A stretch of DNA of 64,000 nt. It comes from Halobacteriovorax sp. DA5. Lineage in GTDB: Bacteria > Bdellovibrionota > Bacteriovoracia > Bacteriovoracales > Bacteriovoracaceae. The translations under genes were made by a program, and so were the position numbers. The DNA lies in contig NZ_PPDJ01000001.1 of the NCBI RefSeq assembly GCF_002903145.1, positions 248,001 to 312,000 of the forward strand, in the 5' to 3' direction. Below the pieces are notes generated by a model. The model worked only from the letters and a program-made list of their open reading frames with translations, did no database searches and was not told where the DNA came from. Positions 49,275 through 59,403 of this stretch are shown one piece after another; position 1 is the first letter of the stretch; every line of letters starts with the position of its first letter.

Positions 49275-52200
49275 ATGAAGATATTTAAGAAATCATACAT
49301 TCATATTTTATGCCTACAGCTACTGGTTACTAGTTGTGTGCCTGAGATTCAACGTCGTGAAAATTCACGTGGAGAAGTTCAGGTAAGCAATATTAGTGTT
49401 CAAGGTGATAAGCTTAGAATTGTAGGTTCAAGTCTTCATAAGGTTGAAAATATTCGCATCACTGATAAGAGTGGGACGACTTCAGACTTTTCAATTGGAT
49501 CGCAAAATGAGGGAGAAATCATTGCAGATGCTCTTTCAAATACTCTTCTTCCTCTAAATCAAATTCTTACGATGACTTTGCAAAGTGCAAATGGTGCAAG
49601 CACGTTTACGATTAATGTTGATCTTCCAGATCTTGGTGCTTCTCATGGGCAGATACTCCAATACAATGCCATCACAAGAAAGTGGGCACCTGCTAATCAA
49701 CCAACTTCTAGCGTTACCTCTGTTAATGGAAAGTTAGGTGCGGTTAATCTCACAGTTGATGATCTTTACGATACAGATACAAGTGGAGCAATCTCAGGCT
49801 CTATTTTAAAGTTCAATGGAACAAATTGGGTTATTGGTACAGATGAAGGTGGTTCTTCAACAAATGCAACTTCAATTCACAATCGACTCGTTTCGAATAT
49901 CACTCCTACTGATGGCCAGGCACTTGTTTGGAGCAGTAGTAATTCTTCTTGGGTTCCTTCAACTATCGCAAGCGGTGGTGGAGGTGGAACTGGAGAGGCC
50001 AATACAGTTTACTCAACTGGTGGAACTTCAATCTTCAAACAAAAAGTTGGTAGTCAGCTTCAGTTTAAAGGTCTTTCTCCATCTTCTGATATTAATATTA
50101 CTGAAGGATCAAACTCTCTTGGTCTTCAAATAAGCACAGCAAATGGTGCAAACCAACTTCTAAGACTTGATTCTCTTGGAAGACTACCTGCTCTTGATGG
50201 TTCCCAGTTAACAGGCATCTCTGGTGGAGGTGGTGGAAGTGGTGAAACTAACACGATGTCGACAGCATCTGGTGCTTCTATCTTTAAGCAGAAGTCTGGT
50301 GTGGACTTTGTTATGCGTGGTATTTTAGGTTCATCTGATTTCGTTATTAATGAGAGTACAAATACAGTTGATTTTCAAATCAATACGGCCAACGGTGCCA
50401 ATCAACTTCTAAGATTAGATTCTTCTGGTCGTCTTCCGGCACTCGACGGTTCTTTGCTAACTGGAATCGCAGCAGGTGGTGGGGATACAACTTTACAATC
50501 ACGAGATGTTTCTGCTGCCGCACCTACAAATGGTCAGGCACTTTTATGGAATGATGTAAGTCAGCAGTGGGAGCCTGCCACTATTACTGCTGGAGGTGCT
50601 GGTGGTGAAGTTAATACGGCCTCAAGTGCAGGTGGCGAAGCAATTTATCAAAATAAAGTAGGCTCAAACTTAGTCTTTAAAGGGCTATCAAATACTACTG
50701 ATATTTCTTTAACAGGAAATGCAAATGATATTCAAATCGGAATAAATACTTCAAATGGAGCGGGACAGATTCTTCGTCTTGACTCTTTCGGACGTCTTCC
50801 TGCACTAGATGGATCTCTTTTAACTGGTATTGCGGCTTCTGCATCAGGTGATGCTGTTAGCTTACAAACGAGAGATATTTCATCAACTGCGCCAACTGAT
50901 GGCCAGGTTCTTACTTGGAATAATTCTGTTTCAGAGTGGGAGCCTCAAACACTTGCAGCTGCAAGCTCTGATGCGACAACTCTTCAGACTCGCAATGTTG
51001 CGACAACTGCTCCTGCCGATGGACAGGCGCTTGTTTGGAATAACGGAACTTCACAGTGGGAGCCACAAACGATTATTTCTGGTGGTGGGTCTGGTGAGAA
51101 TAACACAATCTCAAGTGCTGGAGGAGTTTCACTTTTCAAGCAAAAATCGGGTGTTGATTTAATTCTTAAAGGTCTTCAAGGATCTACAGACTTCACTGTT
51201 TCTGGTAGTACGAATACTGTTGATCTACAGATCAATACATCAAATGGTGCAAATCAACTTTTAAGACTGGATGCCTCTGGTCGTCTACCTGCGATTGATG
51301 GATCTCTTCTAACAGGAATTGCTGGTGGAAGCTCTGATGCAACAGCAATTCAATCTCGTACAGTATCTGCTGTTGCTCCTGCCAATGGACAAGCTCTTTT
51401 ATGGAATAGTACAAGCTCTCAATGGGAACCAACTACAATTGTTACTGGTGGTGCCGGTGGTGAAGCCAATACTGCTTCTAGTGCTGGAGGAGAAGGTTTA
51501 TTCCAAGCAAAAGTTGGAACGAATCTCGTCTTTAAAGGTTTAACTGGTGGAAGTGATATTACTCTGACAGGTAATACTAATGATGTGCAAATTAATGTAA
51601 CAACTGCAAATGCGGCCAACGAGCTTTTAAGACTTGATGCTTTCGGACGTTTACCTGCTGTTGATGGTTCACAGTTAACTGGTATTGCTACATCGGATAA
51701 TACAATTCAATCTCGTGCCGTTGCTTCTACTGCTCCTACTGATGGGCAGGCCCTTGTGTGGAATAACACTGCTTCTCAATGGGAGCCGCAAACAATAAGT
51801 GCGGGAGCAGGTGGGGAGTCTAATACGATTTCTAGTGTCGGTGGTGCTAGCTTATTTAAACAAAAGACAGGTGTTGATCTTGAATTAAAAGGTCTGACAG
51901 TAACGAGTGACCTTGCTATTACTGAAAATGTAAATGATGTTCAAGTGGGAGTTAATACTTCTAATGGAGCAAACCAATTACTACGTCTTGATGCTTCTGG
52001 ACGACTACCTGCTATCGATGGTTCACAATTAACAGGTATTGCTGCCGCAGGTGAAGTCAATACGGCCAGTAATCTCGGTGGTTCTTACGGGGTATTTGCA
52101 CAAAAGAATGGTAGCGAACTTCAATTTAAAGGTTTTAACTTTAGCACTGACTTTAGTATTTCTGATGTTGGTGACTATTACGATATAACTCTATTAACAT

Positions 52201-53342
52201 CAAATGCGGGTGGAGAGTTACTTCGTCTTGAATTAGATGGTAAACTGCCTTCCTTAGATGCAACAAACCTGTATAATCTTCCTGCAAGTGATACGACATT
52301 ACAATCTAGAAGTGTATCTCCAAATCCTCCTTCTAACGGACAAGTCTTAACTTGGAATGGTACTTTTTCTGAGTGGGAACCTGCGGATCTTACAGTATCT
52401 GGTGATGATCTTGGAAGTCACATGGCCACGCAGAACTTTCAAATTGGGGCCAATTATATTTCTTATTCTGGCCTAGATGAAGGTCTCTATGTAAACCTTG
52501 GTGGTAATGTTGGGATCGGAACAAATACACCAGCGGCCGATCTTCATATTTCGGACTCTCATGCGGAAATGAAAATTCAAGATTCTAATGTTGGAATTTC
52601 TTCTGAAGTAAACTTCACACTCCTTGCGGATGGTTCAGAAGCCGGTTTTGCGCTTCTTAATTCAAATTATGACTGGGCCGCAGATTTTCCTGATGCTTCA
52701 TGGTCTGATGTCATGCTATTTCACTCAGCACCTGAAACAGCTAATGGAATGCGCATGCATGCATTTGCTGGAGACATTAATCTATCAGTTGGGGATGCCA
52801 TTCTTACTGATGTGCTAAATGTAAACGGAACAAATGGAAACGTAGGGATTCTTACAACTACGCCAAGTGGGTCCTTTGCCTTAGATGTAAATGGATCAGT
52901 TAGAGGGACAGCAGCCTTTGACTCAACATCTGATGAGCGTCTCAAAAAGAAAGTGACATCGATCTCTAGTGAAATCTCAATTTTAGATAAGCTCTCTCTT
53001 CTAGATGGAGTTTATTTCGAGTGGAGAAAAGATGAATTTCCTCAAAAGAACTTTAAAGAAGGAAGAGATATCGGTGTTATTGCTCAAAACGTAGAGAAGG
53101 TATTTCCTGAGGCCGTATCAAGAGATGAGAATGGTTATTTAAGTGTTGCTTACGCAAAATTAGTTGCGCCGCTTATTGAAGCCGTTAAGAGTTTATTTTC
53201 TATTTCAAAGGATCAGGGAAGAGATATTGCTTCTCTTGAGGCCAGAACTAAAAAGCTTGAAGAAGAGAATCAGATGCTTAAGCAAGCTCTTTGTGAAATG
53301 AATCCGAAAGCGAAGATTTGTCAAAGCAAACAATCTAAGTAG
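49275..53342 (+). CDS. Giant tail-fibre-like lipoprotein with S74 intramolecular chaperone domain
   Basis: This 1355-residue protein has a lipoprotein signal ending LLVTSC. After an N-terminal beta domain (about 30-130) come repeated units with two alternating motifs: LLRLDxxGRLPAxDGSxLTGI (seven copies) and LVWNNxxSxWEPQTI (about seven copies). The C-terminus is an S74 peptidase/endosialidase chaperone domain: SDERLKKKVTSI with Ser1220 and Lys1225 as the self-cleaving pair (counted from the ATG at 49272), then DIGVIAQNVEKVFPEAV and a final coiled coil. Such domains fold trimeric phage fibres and then cut themselves off. A surface-anchored trimeric fibre for contact or adhesion is inferred. 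The ATG at 49275 has the better spacing from AGAGG. Confidence 0.85.
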   Translation: MKIFKKSYIHILCLQLLVTSCVPEIQRRENSRGEVQVSNISVQGDKLRIVGSSLHKVENIRITDKSGTTSDFSIGSQNEGEIIADALSNTLLPLNQILTMTLQSANGASTFTINVDLPDLGASHGQILQYNAITRKWAPANQPTSSVTSVNGKLGAVNLTVDDLYDTDTSGAISGSILKFNGTNWVIGTDEGGSSTNATSIHNRLVSNITPTDGQALVWSSSNSSWVPSTIASGGGGGTGEANTVYSTGGTSIFKQKVGSQLQFKGLSPSSDINITEGSNSLGLQISTANGANQLLRLDSLGRLPALDGSQLTGISGGGGGSGETNTMSTASGASIFKQKSGVDFVMRGILGSSDFVINESTNTVDFQINTANGANQLLRLDSSGRLPALDGSLLTGIAAGGGDTTLQSRDVSAAAPTNGQALLWNDVSQQWEPATITAGGAGGEVNTASSAGGEAIYQNKVGSNLVFKGLSNTTDISLTGNANDIQIGINTSNGAGQILRLDSFGRLPALDGSLLTGIAASASGDAVSLQTRDISSTAPTDGQVLTWNNSVSEWEPQTLAAASSDATTLQTRNVATTAPADGQALVWNNGTSQWEPQTIISGGGSGENNTISSAGGVSLFKQKSGVDLILKGLQGSTDFTVSGSTNTVDLQINTSNGANQLLRLDASGRLPAIDGSLLTGIAGGSSDATAIQSRTVSAVAPANGQALLWNSTSSQWEPTTIVTGGAGGEANTASSAGGEGLFQAKVGTNLVFKGLTGGSDITLTGNTNDVQINVTTANAANELLRLDAFGRLPAVDGSQLTGIATSDNTIQSRAVASTAPTDGQALVWNNTASQWEPQTISAGAGGESNTISSVGGASLFKQKTGVDLELKGLTVTSDLAITENVNDVQVGVNTSNGANQLLRLDASGRLPAIDGSQLTGIAAAGEVNTASNLGGSYGVFAQKNGSELQFKGFNFSTDFSISDVGDYYDITLLTSNAGGELLRLELDGKLPSLDATNLYNLPASDTTLQSRSVSPNPPSNGQVLTWNGTFSEWEPADLTVSGDDLGSHMATQNFQIGANYISYSGLDEGLYVNLGGNVGIGTNTPAADLHISDSHAEMKIQDSNVGISSEVNFTLLADGSEAGFALLNSNYDWAADFPDASWSDVMLFHSAPETANGMRMHAFAGDINLSVGDAILTDVLNVNGTNGNVGILTTTPSGSFALDVNGSVRGTAAFDSTSDERLKKKVTSISSEISILDKLSLLDGVYFEWRKDEFPQKNFKEGRDIGVIAQNVEKVFPEAVSRDENGYLSVAYAKLVAPLIEAVKSLFSISKDQGRDIASLEARTKKLEEENQMLKQALCEMNPKAKICQSKQSK
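50140..52280 (+). repeat. Degenerate coding repeats of the fibre lipoprotein
   Basis: Seven copies of the LRLD-GRLP-DGS-LTGI coding unit begin near 50157, 50404, 50773, 51259, 51625, 51979 and 52216. Spacing is irregular (about 240-490 bases), and the copies differ mostly at third codon positions. The last copy is diverged (LLRLELDGKLPSLDATNL). Confidence 0.8.
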
Positions 53343-53453
53343 TCGTAATTACAAAAGACTCCCATGGTTTTACAGAAGATTTTATAGGCTCCCTTGAGTT
53401 TGGTGGCGATGCGTTATAAAAATCCATCTAGAACAAAAACACGGGACGATTCT

Positions 53454-54233
53454 ATGAGATCTATTTATCTATCACTTTTGATAGCGTTAACAACATTTAG
53501 CGCACATTCTGCCATGGCCCAAACGACTAAGCAGAAATTCTGTAAAGAAAGAGAAAATAAGCACTTTGTTAGGAATCAGATGATGACAAAGATAAGTGCT
53601 CACATGGGCTTTAGAAATTACGGAGGCCTTCTTAATGGTGGTGTTTGTTGGTGGCACTCGCGCTTTCATCGTAATGCCCTTTATCTTGGAATCTTTAGGC
53701 CAGAGTATTCGAAACCATCAGAAGATGAAGCGAAGACTATCATAAAAGCAATTCGTCGAGGCCGTAGTGTCGTTGAGATTCCTGGTTATCGAAACTTAAG
53801 AGAGTTCTCAATTGATAATGATCACTTAATTCAAAATGAACTTGAGGCTTGGCAAAGAACTGATGGGTTTATTAATCAGCAGTGGGTGATTGGTTTACTT
53901 GGAACAGCTAAGCGAAGCGAAAATGGTATGAGAAAGATGATGGATGGACTTTATGATCGCGTTGTTAATCAAGGTGATGTGACTTATCAGAAATTACAAA
54001 TTAAGGGAATCGATGCTCACGCTTGGCTTGTTGTGGATATGAAGAAGACGAGAACAGGTTATACTCTTTATGCAGTTGATAGTAATTTTCCTGGAGAGCT
54101 GCAAAAGGTTCGCTACAATTATGGAGATAAATTCTTTCACTATAATCGTTGGTATGGAGAGTTTGCTCCGTACACGGGAAGGAAAGTTGAGATCAAAAGA
54201 GTTAAGAAAGTAATTAAAGAATTTTGCGAATAA
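53454..54233 (+). CDS. Exported protein with possible Cys-His-Asp hydrolase triad
   Basis: This 259-residue protein has a signal peptide (MRSIYLSLLIALTTFSAHSA, cut near residue 23). The mature part has NGGVCWWHSRFHRNALYL, then much later GIDAHAWLVVDM and LYAVDSNFPGE. The order Cys, His, Asp with these surroundings suits a papain- or transglutaminase-like fold. I cannot name a family. ATG 53454 is chosen because the signal peptide begins there and GGGA precedes it; the frame is open from 53394. A strong terminator follows its stop. Confidence 0.65.
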   Translation: MRSIYLSLLIALTTFSAHSAMAQTTKQKFCKERENKHFVRNQMMTKISAHMGFRNYGGLLNGGVCWWHSRFHRNALYLGIFRPEYSKPSEDEAKTIIKAIRRGRSVVEIPGYRNLREFSIDNDHLIQNELEAWQRTDGFINQQWVIGLLGTAKRSENGMRKMMDGLYDRVVNQGDVTYQKLQIKGIDAHAWLVVDMKKTRTGYTLYAVDSNFPGELQKVRYNYGDKFFHYNRWYGEFAPYTGRKVEIKRVKKVIKEFCE

Positions 54234-54236
54234 AAA

Positions 54237-54267
54237 AAAGGGAGCTATTAAGCTCCCTTTCTTTTTT
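54237..54267 (+). terminator. Bidirectional intrinsic terminator
   Basis: AAAGGGAGCT (54237-54246) and AGCTCCCTTT (54251-54260) form a perfect 10-bp stem with an ATTA loop. T-rich and A-rich flanks suit both the 53454 gene and convergent acnB. Confidence 0.93.
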
Positions 54268-54283
54268 ATCTATGTTGCTTTTA

Positions 54284-56845
54284 TTAAGCTTCATCAATTG
54301 AGAAATTTTCCATCTGATCAAAGTTTAGGTAACGATAGATTGAATCGTCCTTACCTTGAAGTGGTTGCATCATCTCTAGGTACTCATCTGGTTTTGGTAG
54401 GTAACCAAGTTTTGCAGCGATAGCAGCAAGCTCAGCAGATCCTAAGTAAACACGAGCATCTTTACCCATACGGTTATTGAAGTTACGAGTTGAAGTTGAG
54501 AACACTGTTACACCATCTTTAACACGTGCTTGGTTACCCATACATAGTGAACAACCTGGCATTTCAAGTCTAGCACCAGCAGCAGCGAACTTCGCGTAGA
54601 AACCTTCTCTTGTTAGTTGATCTTGATCCATTTTTGTTGGAGGACAAATCCAAAGTCTTGCATCAGCTTGACCTTGACCTTCAAGAACAGTTGCTGCCGC
54701 TCTGAAGTGACCGATATTTGTCATACAAGAACCGATGAATACTTCATCAATTTTATCACCTTGAACATCGCTTAGTTTCTTAACGTCATCTGGATCGTTT
54801 GGACAAGCAACGATTGGCTCTTTCATTTCATCAAGATTGATTTCGATAACAGCAGCGTACTCAGCGTTTGCATCCGCTTCCATCAGCTCACCATTTTCAA
54901 TCCAATCATTAACTTCTGCGATACGTCTCTCTAGTGTTCCAACGTGTCCAAAACCGTTTGCGATCATTGACTGCATAAGAGCAACGTTTGATCTTAAGTA
55001 TTCAACTACTGTTTCACGGCTTAGTTTAATTGTTGAACCAGCAGCACTTCTTTCTGCAGTTGCATCAGTAAGTTCGAATGCTTGCTCAAGTTTAAGATCT
55101 GGAAGACCTTCCATTTCTAGAATACGACCAGCAAAAATATTTTTCTTACCTTTCTTTTCTACAGTTAGTAGGCCTTCTTGAATTGCTTGGTAAGGAATCA
55201 TGTTAACAACGTCACGAAGAGTGATACCTGGTTGTAACTTTCCTGTGAAACGTACAAGAACTGATTCTGGCATATCAAGTGGCATAACACCAAGTGCTGC
55301 AGCAAATGCGACAAGCCCTGATCCTGCTGGGAATGAAATTCCAAGAGGGAAGCGAGTGTGAGAGTCACCACCAGTACCAACAGTATCTGGAATTAGAAGA
55401 CGGTTAAGCCAAGAGTGGATAATACCATCACCTGGTCTTAGTGCTACACCTTCTCTGTTTCTGATATATTCTGGAAGAGTTGCGTGAGTGATAACGTCAC
55501 TTGGCTTTGGATAAGCAGCTGTGTGACAGAATGATTGCATTACAAGATCAGCATTGAACTTTAGACATGCAAGCTCAGTCATCTCATCTCTTGTCATTGG
55601 CCCAGTTGTATCTTGTGAACCAACTGTTGTCATTTTTGGAAGACATGAAGTACCTGGAAGAATTCCTGTCACTCCACATGCTTTCCCAACCATTTTTTGA
55701 GCAAGAGTATAACCTTGACCTTCGTGTGCAAGAGTTGTGTGTGGCTTAGCAAAGATTCCTGAATCATCAGCAGTTCCTTGTCCAAGAGACGCTCTTGCTT
55801 TATCTGTTAGCATTTTTCCGATAATTAGAGGAACACGACCACCAGCTCTATACTCATCTAGAATTGTTTCTGGAGCAACATCGTACTTTGCAAGTTCGCT
55901 ACCTTTCTCATCAAGGATCTTTCCTTCAAGTGGACGAACTTCAATTACTGTTCCTGTTGTAAGCGCTGATACATCAAATCCGTGGATTGGAAGAGCACCA
56001 GAGTCTTGAGCAGTGTTAAAGAAGATCGGAGCAATTGTTTGACCGATAATAACACCACCACGTCTCTTGTTAGGTACGAAAGGAATATCGTCACCAATAC
56101 ACCATAGAAGAGAGTTGATTGCTGACTTTCTAGAAGAACCTGTACCAACAACGTCACCAACGAAAGTAACAGGAAGGTTAAACTTTTCTTTAAGGTCTGA
56201 GATTTGCTTTGGACCTTCTGGGAAAAGTGATCCACCCATAACATTTGCGTGAAGAGGGATATCCGCTCTTGTAAATGCAAATGGAGCAGGAGAGAAGTCA
56301 TCTGTATTGATTTCACCGTCTACTTTGTAAACGACAGTTTTGATTGACTCATCAACTTGTGGCTTATTAGTAAACCATTCTGCATTTGCCCAAGATTCGA
56401 TGATCTCTTTAGCAATAGCATTTCCACCATCTGCTAGTTTTTTAACGTCATCAAAAACGTTTACTGCAAGAGGAAGGTTTTTTAATTCTTTAGCAGCAAG
56501 CTTTGCAAGTGCTTCATCACTTCCTGCTACGATATCAGTTAGGCCTTGAAGGTTGAAACCACCAACCATTGTACCTAATAATTCAACTGCATATTCTTTT
56601 GAAATTAGTGAACAAGTGTGTGCACCTTTTGTAATACCAATTAGAAAGCTTGCCTTTACTTGTGCAGCAGGGTCAACACCTGGATTGATACGATCTTTTA
56701 AAAGATCTAAAAGCTCCTGAGTTGGCTCAGATTCAAGAAGTTTTACAACTTCTGTTGCTTGTTCTTTTGTTAATGCTAATGGAGGAATACCTTCTTTGGC
56801 CCTTTCCTCAACATGTGCGTGATAATCTTCTAGAAAATTAGACAT
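54284..56845 (-). CDS. acnB: Aconitate hydratase B
   Basis: This TCA-cycle enzyme interconverts citrate and isocitrate using a 4Fe-4S cluster. The 853-residue protein starts FLEDYHAHVEERAKEGIPP, the AcnB-specific HEAT-like N-terminal domain, then the swivel domain (VGTGSSRKSA). The cluster cysteines lie in SFCHTAAYPKPSDV, IGSCMTNIGHF and GCSLCMGNQ. Length is normal. GAGGAT precedes the ATG. Single gene with its own upstream region. Confidence 0.97.
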   Translation of the reverse strand: MSNFLEDYHAHVEERAKEGIPPLALTKEQATEVVKLLESEPTQELLDLLKDRINPGVDPAAQVKASFLIGITKGAHTCSLISKEYAVELLGTMVGGFNLQGLTDIVAGSDEALAKLAAKELKNLPLAVNVFDDVKKLADGGNAIAKEIIESWANAEWFTNKPQVDESIKTVVYKVDGEINTDDFSPAPFAFTRADIPLHANVMGGSLFPEGPKQISDLKEKFNLPVTFVGDVVGTGSSRKSAINSLLWCIGDDIPFVPNKRRGGVIIGQTIAPIFFNTAQDSGALPIHGFDVSALTTGTVIEVRPLEGKILDEKGSELAKYDVAPETILDEYRAGGRVPLIIGKMLTDKARASLGQGTADDSGIFAKPHTTLAHEGQGYTLAQKMVGKACGVTGILPGTSCLPKMTTVGSQDTTGPMTRDEMTELACLKFNADLVMQSFCHTAAYPKPSDVITHATLPEYIRNREGVALRPGDGIIHSWLNRLLIPDTVGTGGDSHTRFPLGISFPAGSGLVAFAAALGVMPLDMPESVLVRFTGKLQPGITLRDVVNMIPYQAIQEGLLTVEKKGKKNIFAGRILEMEGLPDLKLEQAFELTDATAERSAAGSTIKLSRETVVEYLRSNVALMQSMIANGFGHVGTLERRIAEVNDWIENGELMEADANAEYAAVIEINLDEMKEPIVACPNDPDDVKKLSDVQGDKIDEVFIGSCMTNIGHFRAAATVLEGQGQADARLWICPPTKMDQDQLTREGFYAKFAAAGARLEMPGCSLCMGNQARVKDGVTVFSTSTRNFNNRMGKDARVYLGSAELAAIAAKLGYLPKPDEYLEMMQPLQGKDDSIYRYLNFDQMENFSIDEA

Positions 56846-57011
56846 AGATCCTCGACTTTTTGAGTTAAATTCAGTTTTTTGTATTTGATTTATACATGCT
56901 TTTTTATCATCTTTTCGGGCCTTTTGCTAGTCGTTATCAGCTTTAAGGAGGCTTGACTAAATTAACTTTTTTTAACTCAGTGCGTATCGTTTGGAAGACG
57001 ATAGGTCAGAC

Positions 57012-57905
57012 ATGAAAAAGCAAGAATTCGAATTAGAGTTGGAAAAATTATGTGAACAAATCTTTTTTAAAGAGGAGTTGTTAGAATATATAAATGTACA
57101 TAAATCTTATGTGCAGCATTTTTCTAAGCTCTTAATGAAAAGTCTTGGCTGTAATGTCCTAATGGGAGGGCCTGATTCAGGTATCTTTGGTGACATTGCG
57201 CTTCAAACAAGAAAACAAGTAAATTGGATTGAAGTTTATGCAGGGACAAAGGCGATTGTTGAGCTAAAGAATATCTATGGCCAAAAACGCTACTTGGCCA
57301 TAAGCACTTCTAAGTTGTCTCACTTAGTGGCCATGTCAGATGAGAGTGATTTTACTCTCTTACTTAATGATGTCTTGCGACCAGGTTTTGTTGCAGGAAT
57401 TGATTTTGACTTTTTGCGCTATAAAGGGGCCGCTTCCATAACGATTTCGAAATCTCGCGCAAGAGCAGCACAAAAGCATGGTGGAGCAATCTTTGAAAAA
57501 GTATTGCTCATTCATAATTTGGGGACAAGTGATTGTAAAAGATATGACTATAAGCCAGATTTAAAGTGTAATTCGATCAATCTAGCAGTGGATTATCGCC
57601 ACTATAATATCATTTTGAATATTGAATCTGCTGCAGACGTGTCGACGGTGCGCAAACTCTACTTATCTCGAGGCTCTAACCTTAGAAATTACTTTGAAAA
57701 AGAAGGCAGTATCGATATCTATCATATGGATGTGAAGAGAAGCCCCCATTACGATGAAAACTTAAGTCTCGATAAATTTGATGGTGTTTACTTGAGTTGG
57801 CGTCCACATATTGTCGATAAGTACTTAATTGAAGAAGCGCAAAATCACCCTCAATTTCCACATTTTCCTTTTTCACAGGAAGATGATGGCGAAGAAGCAG
57901 CATAG
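57012..57905 (+). CDS. Soluble protein of unknown function
   Basis: I do not recognise this 297-residue protein. No signal peptide or spans. Segments include LMGGPDSGIFGDIAL, VDYRHYNIILNIESAADVST and an acidic C-terminus. Its N-terminal half is helical. The ATG at 57012 has AGG eight bases upstream and is preferred over TTG at 56991. It lies between acnB and pepD, with 67 bases to pepD. Confidence 0.55.
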   Translation: MKKQEFELELEKLCEQIFFKEELLEYINVHKSYVQHFSKLLMKSLGCNVLMGGPDSGIFGDIALQTRKQVNWIEVYAGTKAIVELKNIYGQKRYLAISTSKLSHLVAMSDESDFTLLLNDVLRPGFVAGIDFDFLRYKGAASITISKSRARAAQKHGGAIFEKVLLIHNLGTSDCKRYDYKPDLKCNSINLAVDYRHYNIILNIESAADVSTVRKLYLSRGSNLRNYFEKEGSIDIYHMDVKRSPHYDENLSLDKFDGVYLSWRPHIVDKYLIEEAQNHPQFPHFPFSQEDDGEEAA

Positions 57906-57972
57906 CTTTTGGGCTTTGCTAAAATTGATCTTCATAGTAGATTGTTTATAAACATAACAAGTAGGTTATTTT

Positions 57973-59403
57973 ATGAATCAATCACGTGTCGATCAATTAA
58001 GTCCAAAATATGTTTGGTCAAATTTTCAAAAATTACTAGATACTCCTAGGCCTAGCTACCACGAAGAGGCAGTACAAACTTTATTACTTCTATTTGGAAA
58101 GAGTTTAGGTTTAGAAACATATCGTGACGAAGTAAATAATGTCATTATCAAAAAGCCTGGTCAGCTAGGGGGGGAGAACTCTGCTCCTATTATCCTTCAA
58201 GGCCATCTTGATATGGTTGCTCAAAAAAATGAAGGTAACTCACATGATTTCAAAATAGATCCTATCACGACGATTATCGATGGTGATTGGGTACGTGCAA
58301 ATGGAACAACTCTAGGTGCGGATAATGGTATTGGTTGTGCCTTTGCGATGGGACTTCTTGAAAGTAAAGATATTGCACACCCTCCATTAGAATGTGTTTT
58401 TACAGCTTGTGAAGAAGCAGGAATGCATGGAGCAATTGGGCTAAAGGGTGATCACTTCGAAGGTAAGATTATGCTTAATCTTGATACCGAAGAAGAAGAT
58501 GAGCTAATTATTGGATGTGCCGGTGGTGTTGATTTAATTTTTGAAAAAGAATTTAATCAAATAGCTGCTAAAGGCGTACGTCAAAGAATTGCAATTAAAG
58601 GTTTAAAAGGTGGACACTCTGGAATTGATATTCACCGTGGCCGTCTTAATGCAAATAAGTTAATCCCAAATGTTTTTGCAGGCGTTGATGATATCCAACT
58701 TGTATCAATAAAGGGCGGCTCTTTAAGAAATGCCATTGCAAGAGAAGCTTTTGTTGACTTCTATACAAGCGAAGTGAACCTTCCAAAGATTCGTGAAAAC
58801 TTTGAATCTCTTTGGGAGAAAAATCAACATGCAGAAGGTGGCCTAAAATTTGAATTGGCCACTTTAAATGAAGAAGCAAATGCTCTTTCAATTGAGGACT
58901 CTAAGCTAGTCCTATCTGCAATTAGTAATTGTCAACACGGTGTAAAAGCTTGGGATCAACACTTTGAAGGTGTCGTGGAGACATCGACAAACTTAGGTGT
59001 TATCACTCTTGAAGCTGGAAAGTTTAATATGGCAAATCTCATTCGTAGTGCGAGTGAAGAGGCGAGAGATAACTTTGCTCAAGAAATGATTTCAGCTCAA
59101 AAAGATCTCGATGGGAAGGCCATTCTTGAAGGAGCATATCCTGGATGGAAACCAAATCCAGAATCTAAGATTCTTTCAATTACAGGAGAGGTCTTTAAAG
59201 ACTTAAGAGGTAAAGCTCCTAAGATTTCATCTATTCACGCAGGCCTTGAATGTGGAATCCTTTCTAAAGCGATGCCAGATGTAGACATCATTAGCTTTGG
59301 CCCGACGATTACTGGTGCCCATTCTCCTGATGAGCAAGTTTCAATTGCTTCAGTTGAAAAGACTTGGCTTTTATTTTTAGAAGTCGTTAAAAGGCTAATG
59401 TAA
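57973..59403 (+). CDS. pepD: Aminoacyl-histidine dipeptidase (Xaa-His dipeptidase)
   Basis: This cytoplasmic zinc dipeptidase, family M20C, has 476 residues. Metal and catalytic motifs are LQGHLDMVAQ (His, Asp), GTTLGADNGIGCAFA (bridging Asp), FTACEEAGMHGA (catalytic Glu pair), LNLDTEEEDE and the final GPTITGAHSPDE with His. Length matches PepD. It cleaves X-His and other dipeptides, useful for growth on peptides. The stop shares one base with the next start. Confidence 0.94.
   Translation: MNQSRVDQLSPKYVWSNFQKLLDTPRPSYHEEAVQTLLLLFGKSLGLETYRDEVNNVIIKKPGQLGGENSAPIILQGHLDMVAQKNEGNSHDFKIDPITTIIDGDWVRANGTTLGADNGIGCAFAMGLLESKDIAHPPLECVFTACEEAGMHGAIGLKGDHFEGKIMLNLDTEEEDELIIGCAGGVDLIFEKEFNQIAAKGVRQRIAIKGLKGGHSGIDIHRGRLNANKLIPNVFAGVDDIQLVSIKGGSLRNAIAREAFVDFYTSEVNLPKIRENFESLWEKNQHAEGGLKFELATLNEEANALSIEDSKLVLSAISNCQHGVKAWDQHFEGVVETSTNLGVITLEAGKFNMANLIRSASEEARDNFAQEMISAQKDLDGKAILEGAYPGWKPNPESKILSITGEVFKDLRGKAPKISSIHAGLECGILSKAMPDVDIISFGPTITGAHSPDEQVSIASVEKTWLLFLEVVKRLM

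Noticed and set aside
50140..52280. Spaced repeats reminiscent of a CRISPR array
   Set aside because: Spacing is irregular, the copies are diverged, and the whole stretch is one open frame encoding fibre repeats.
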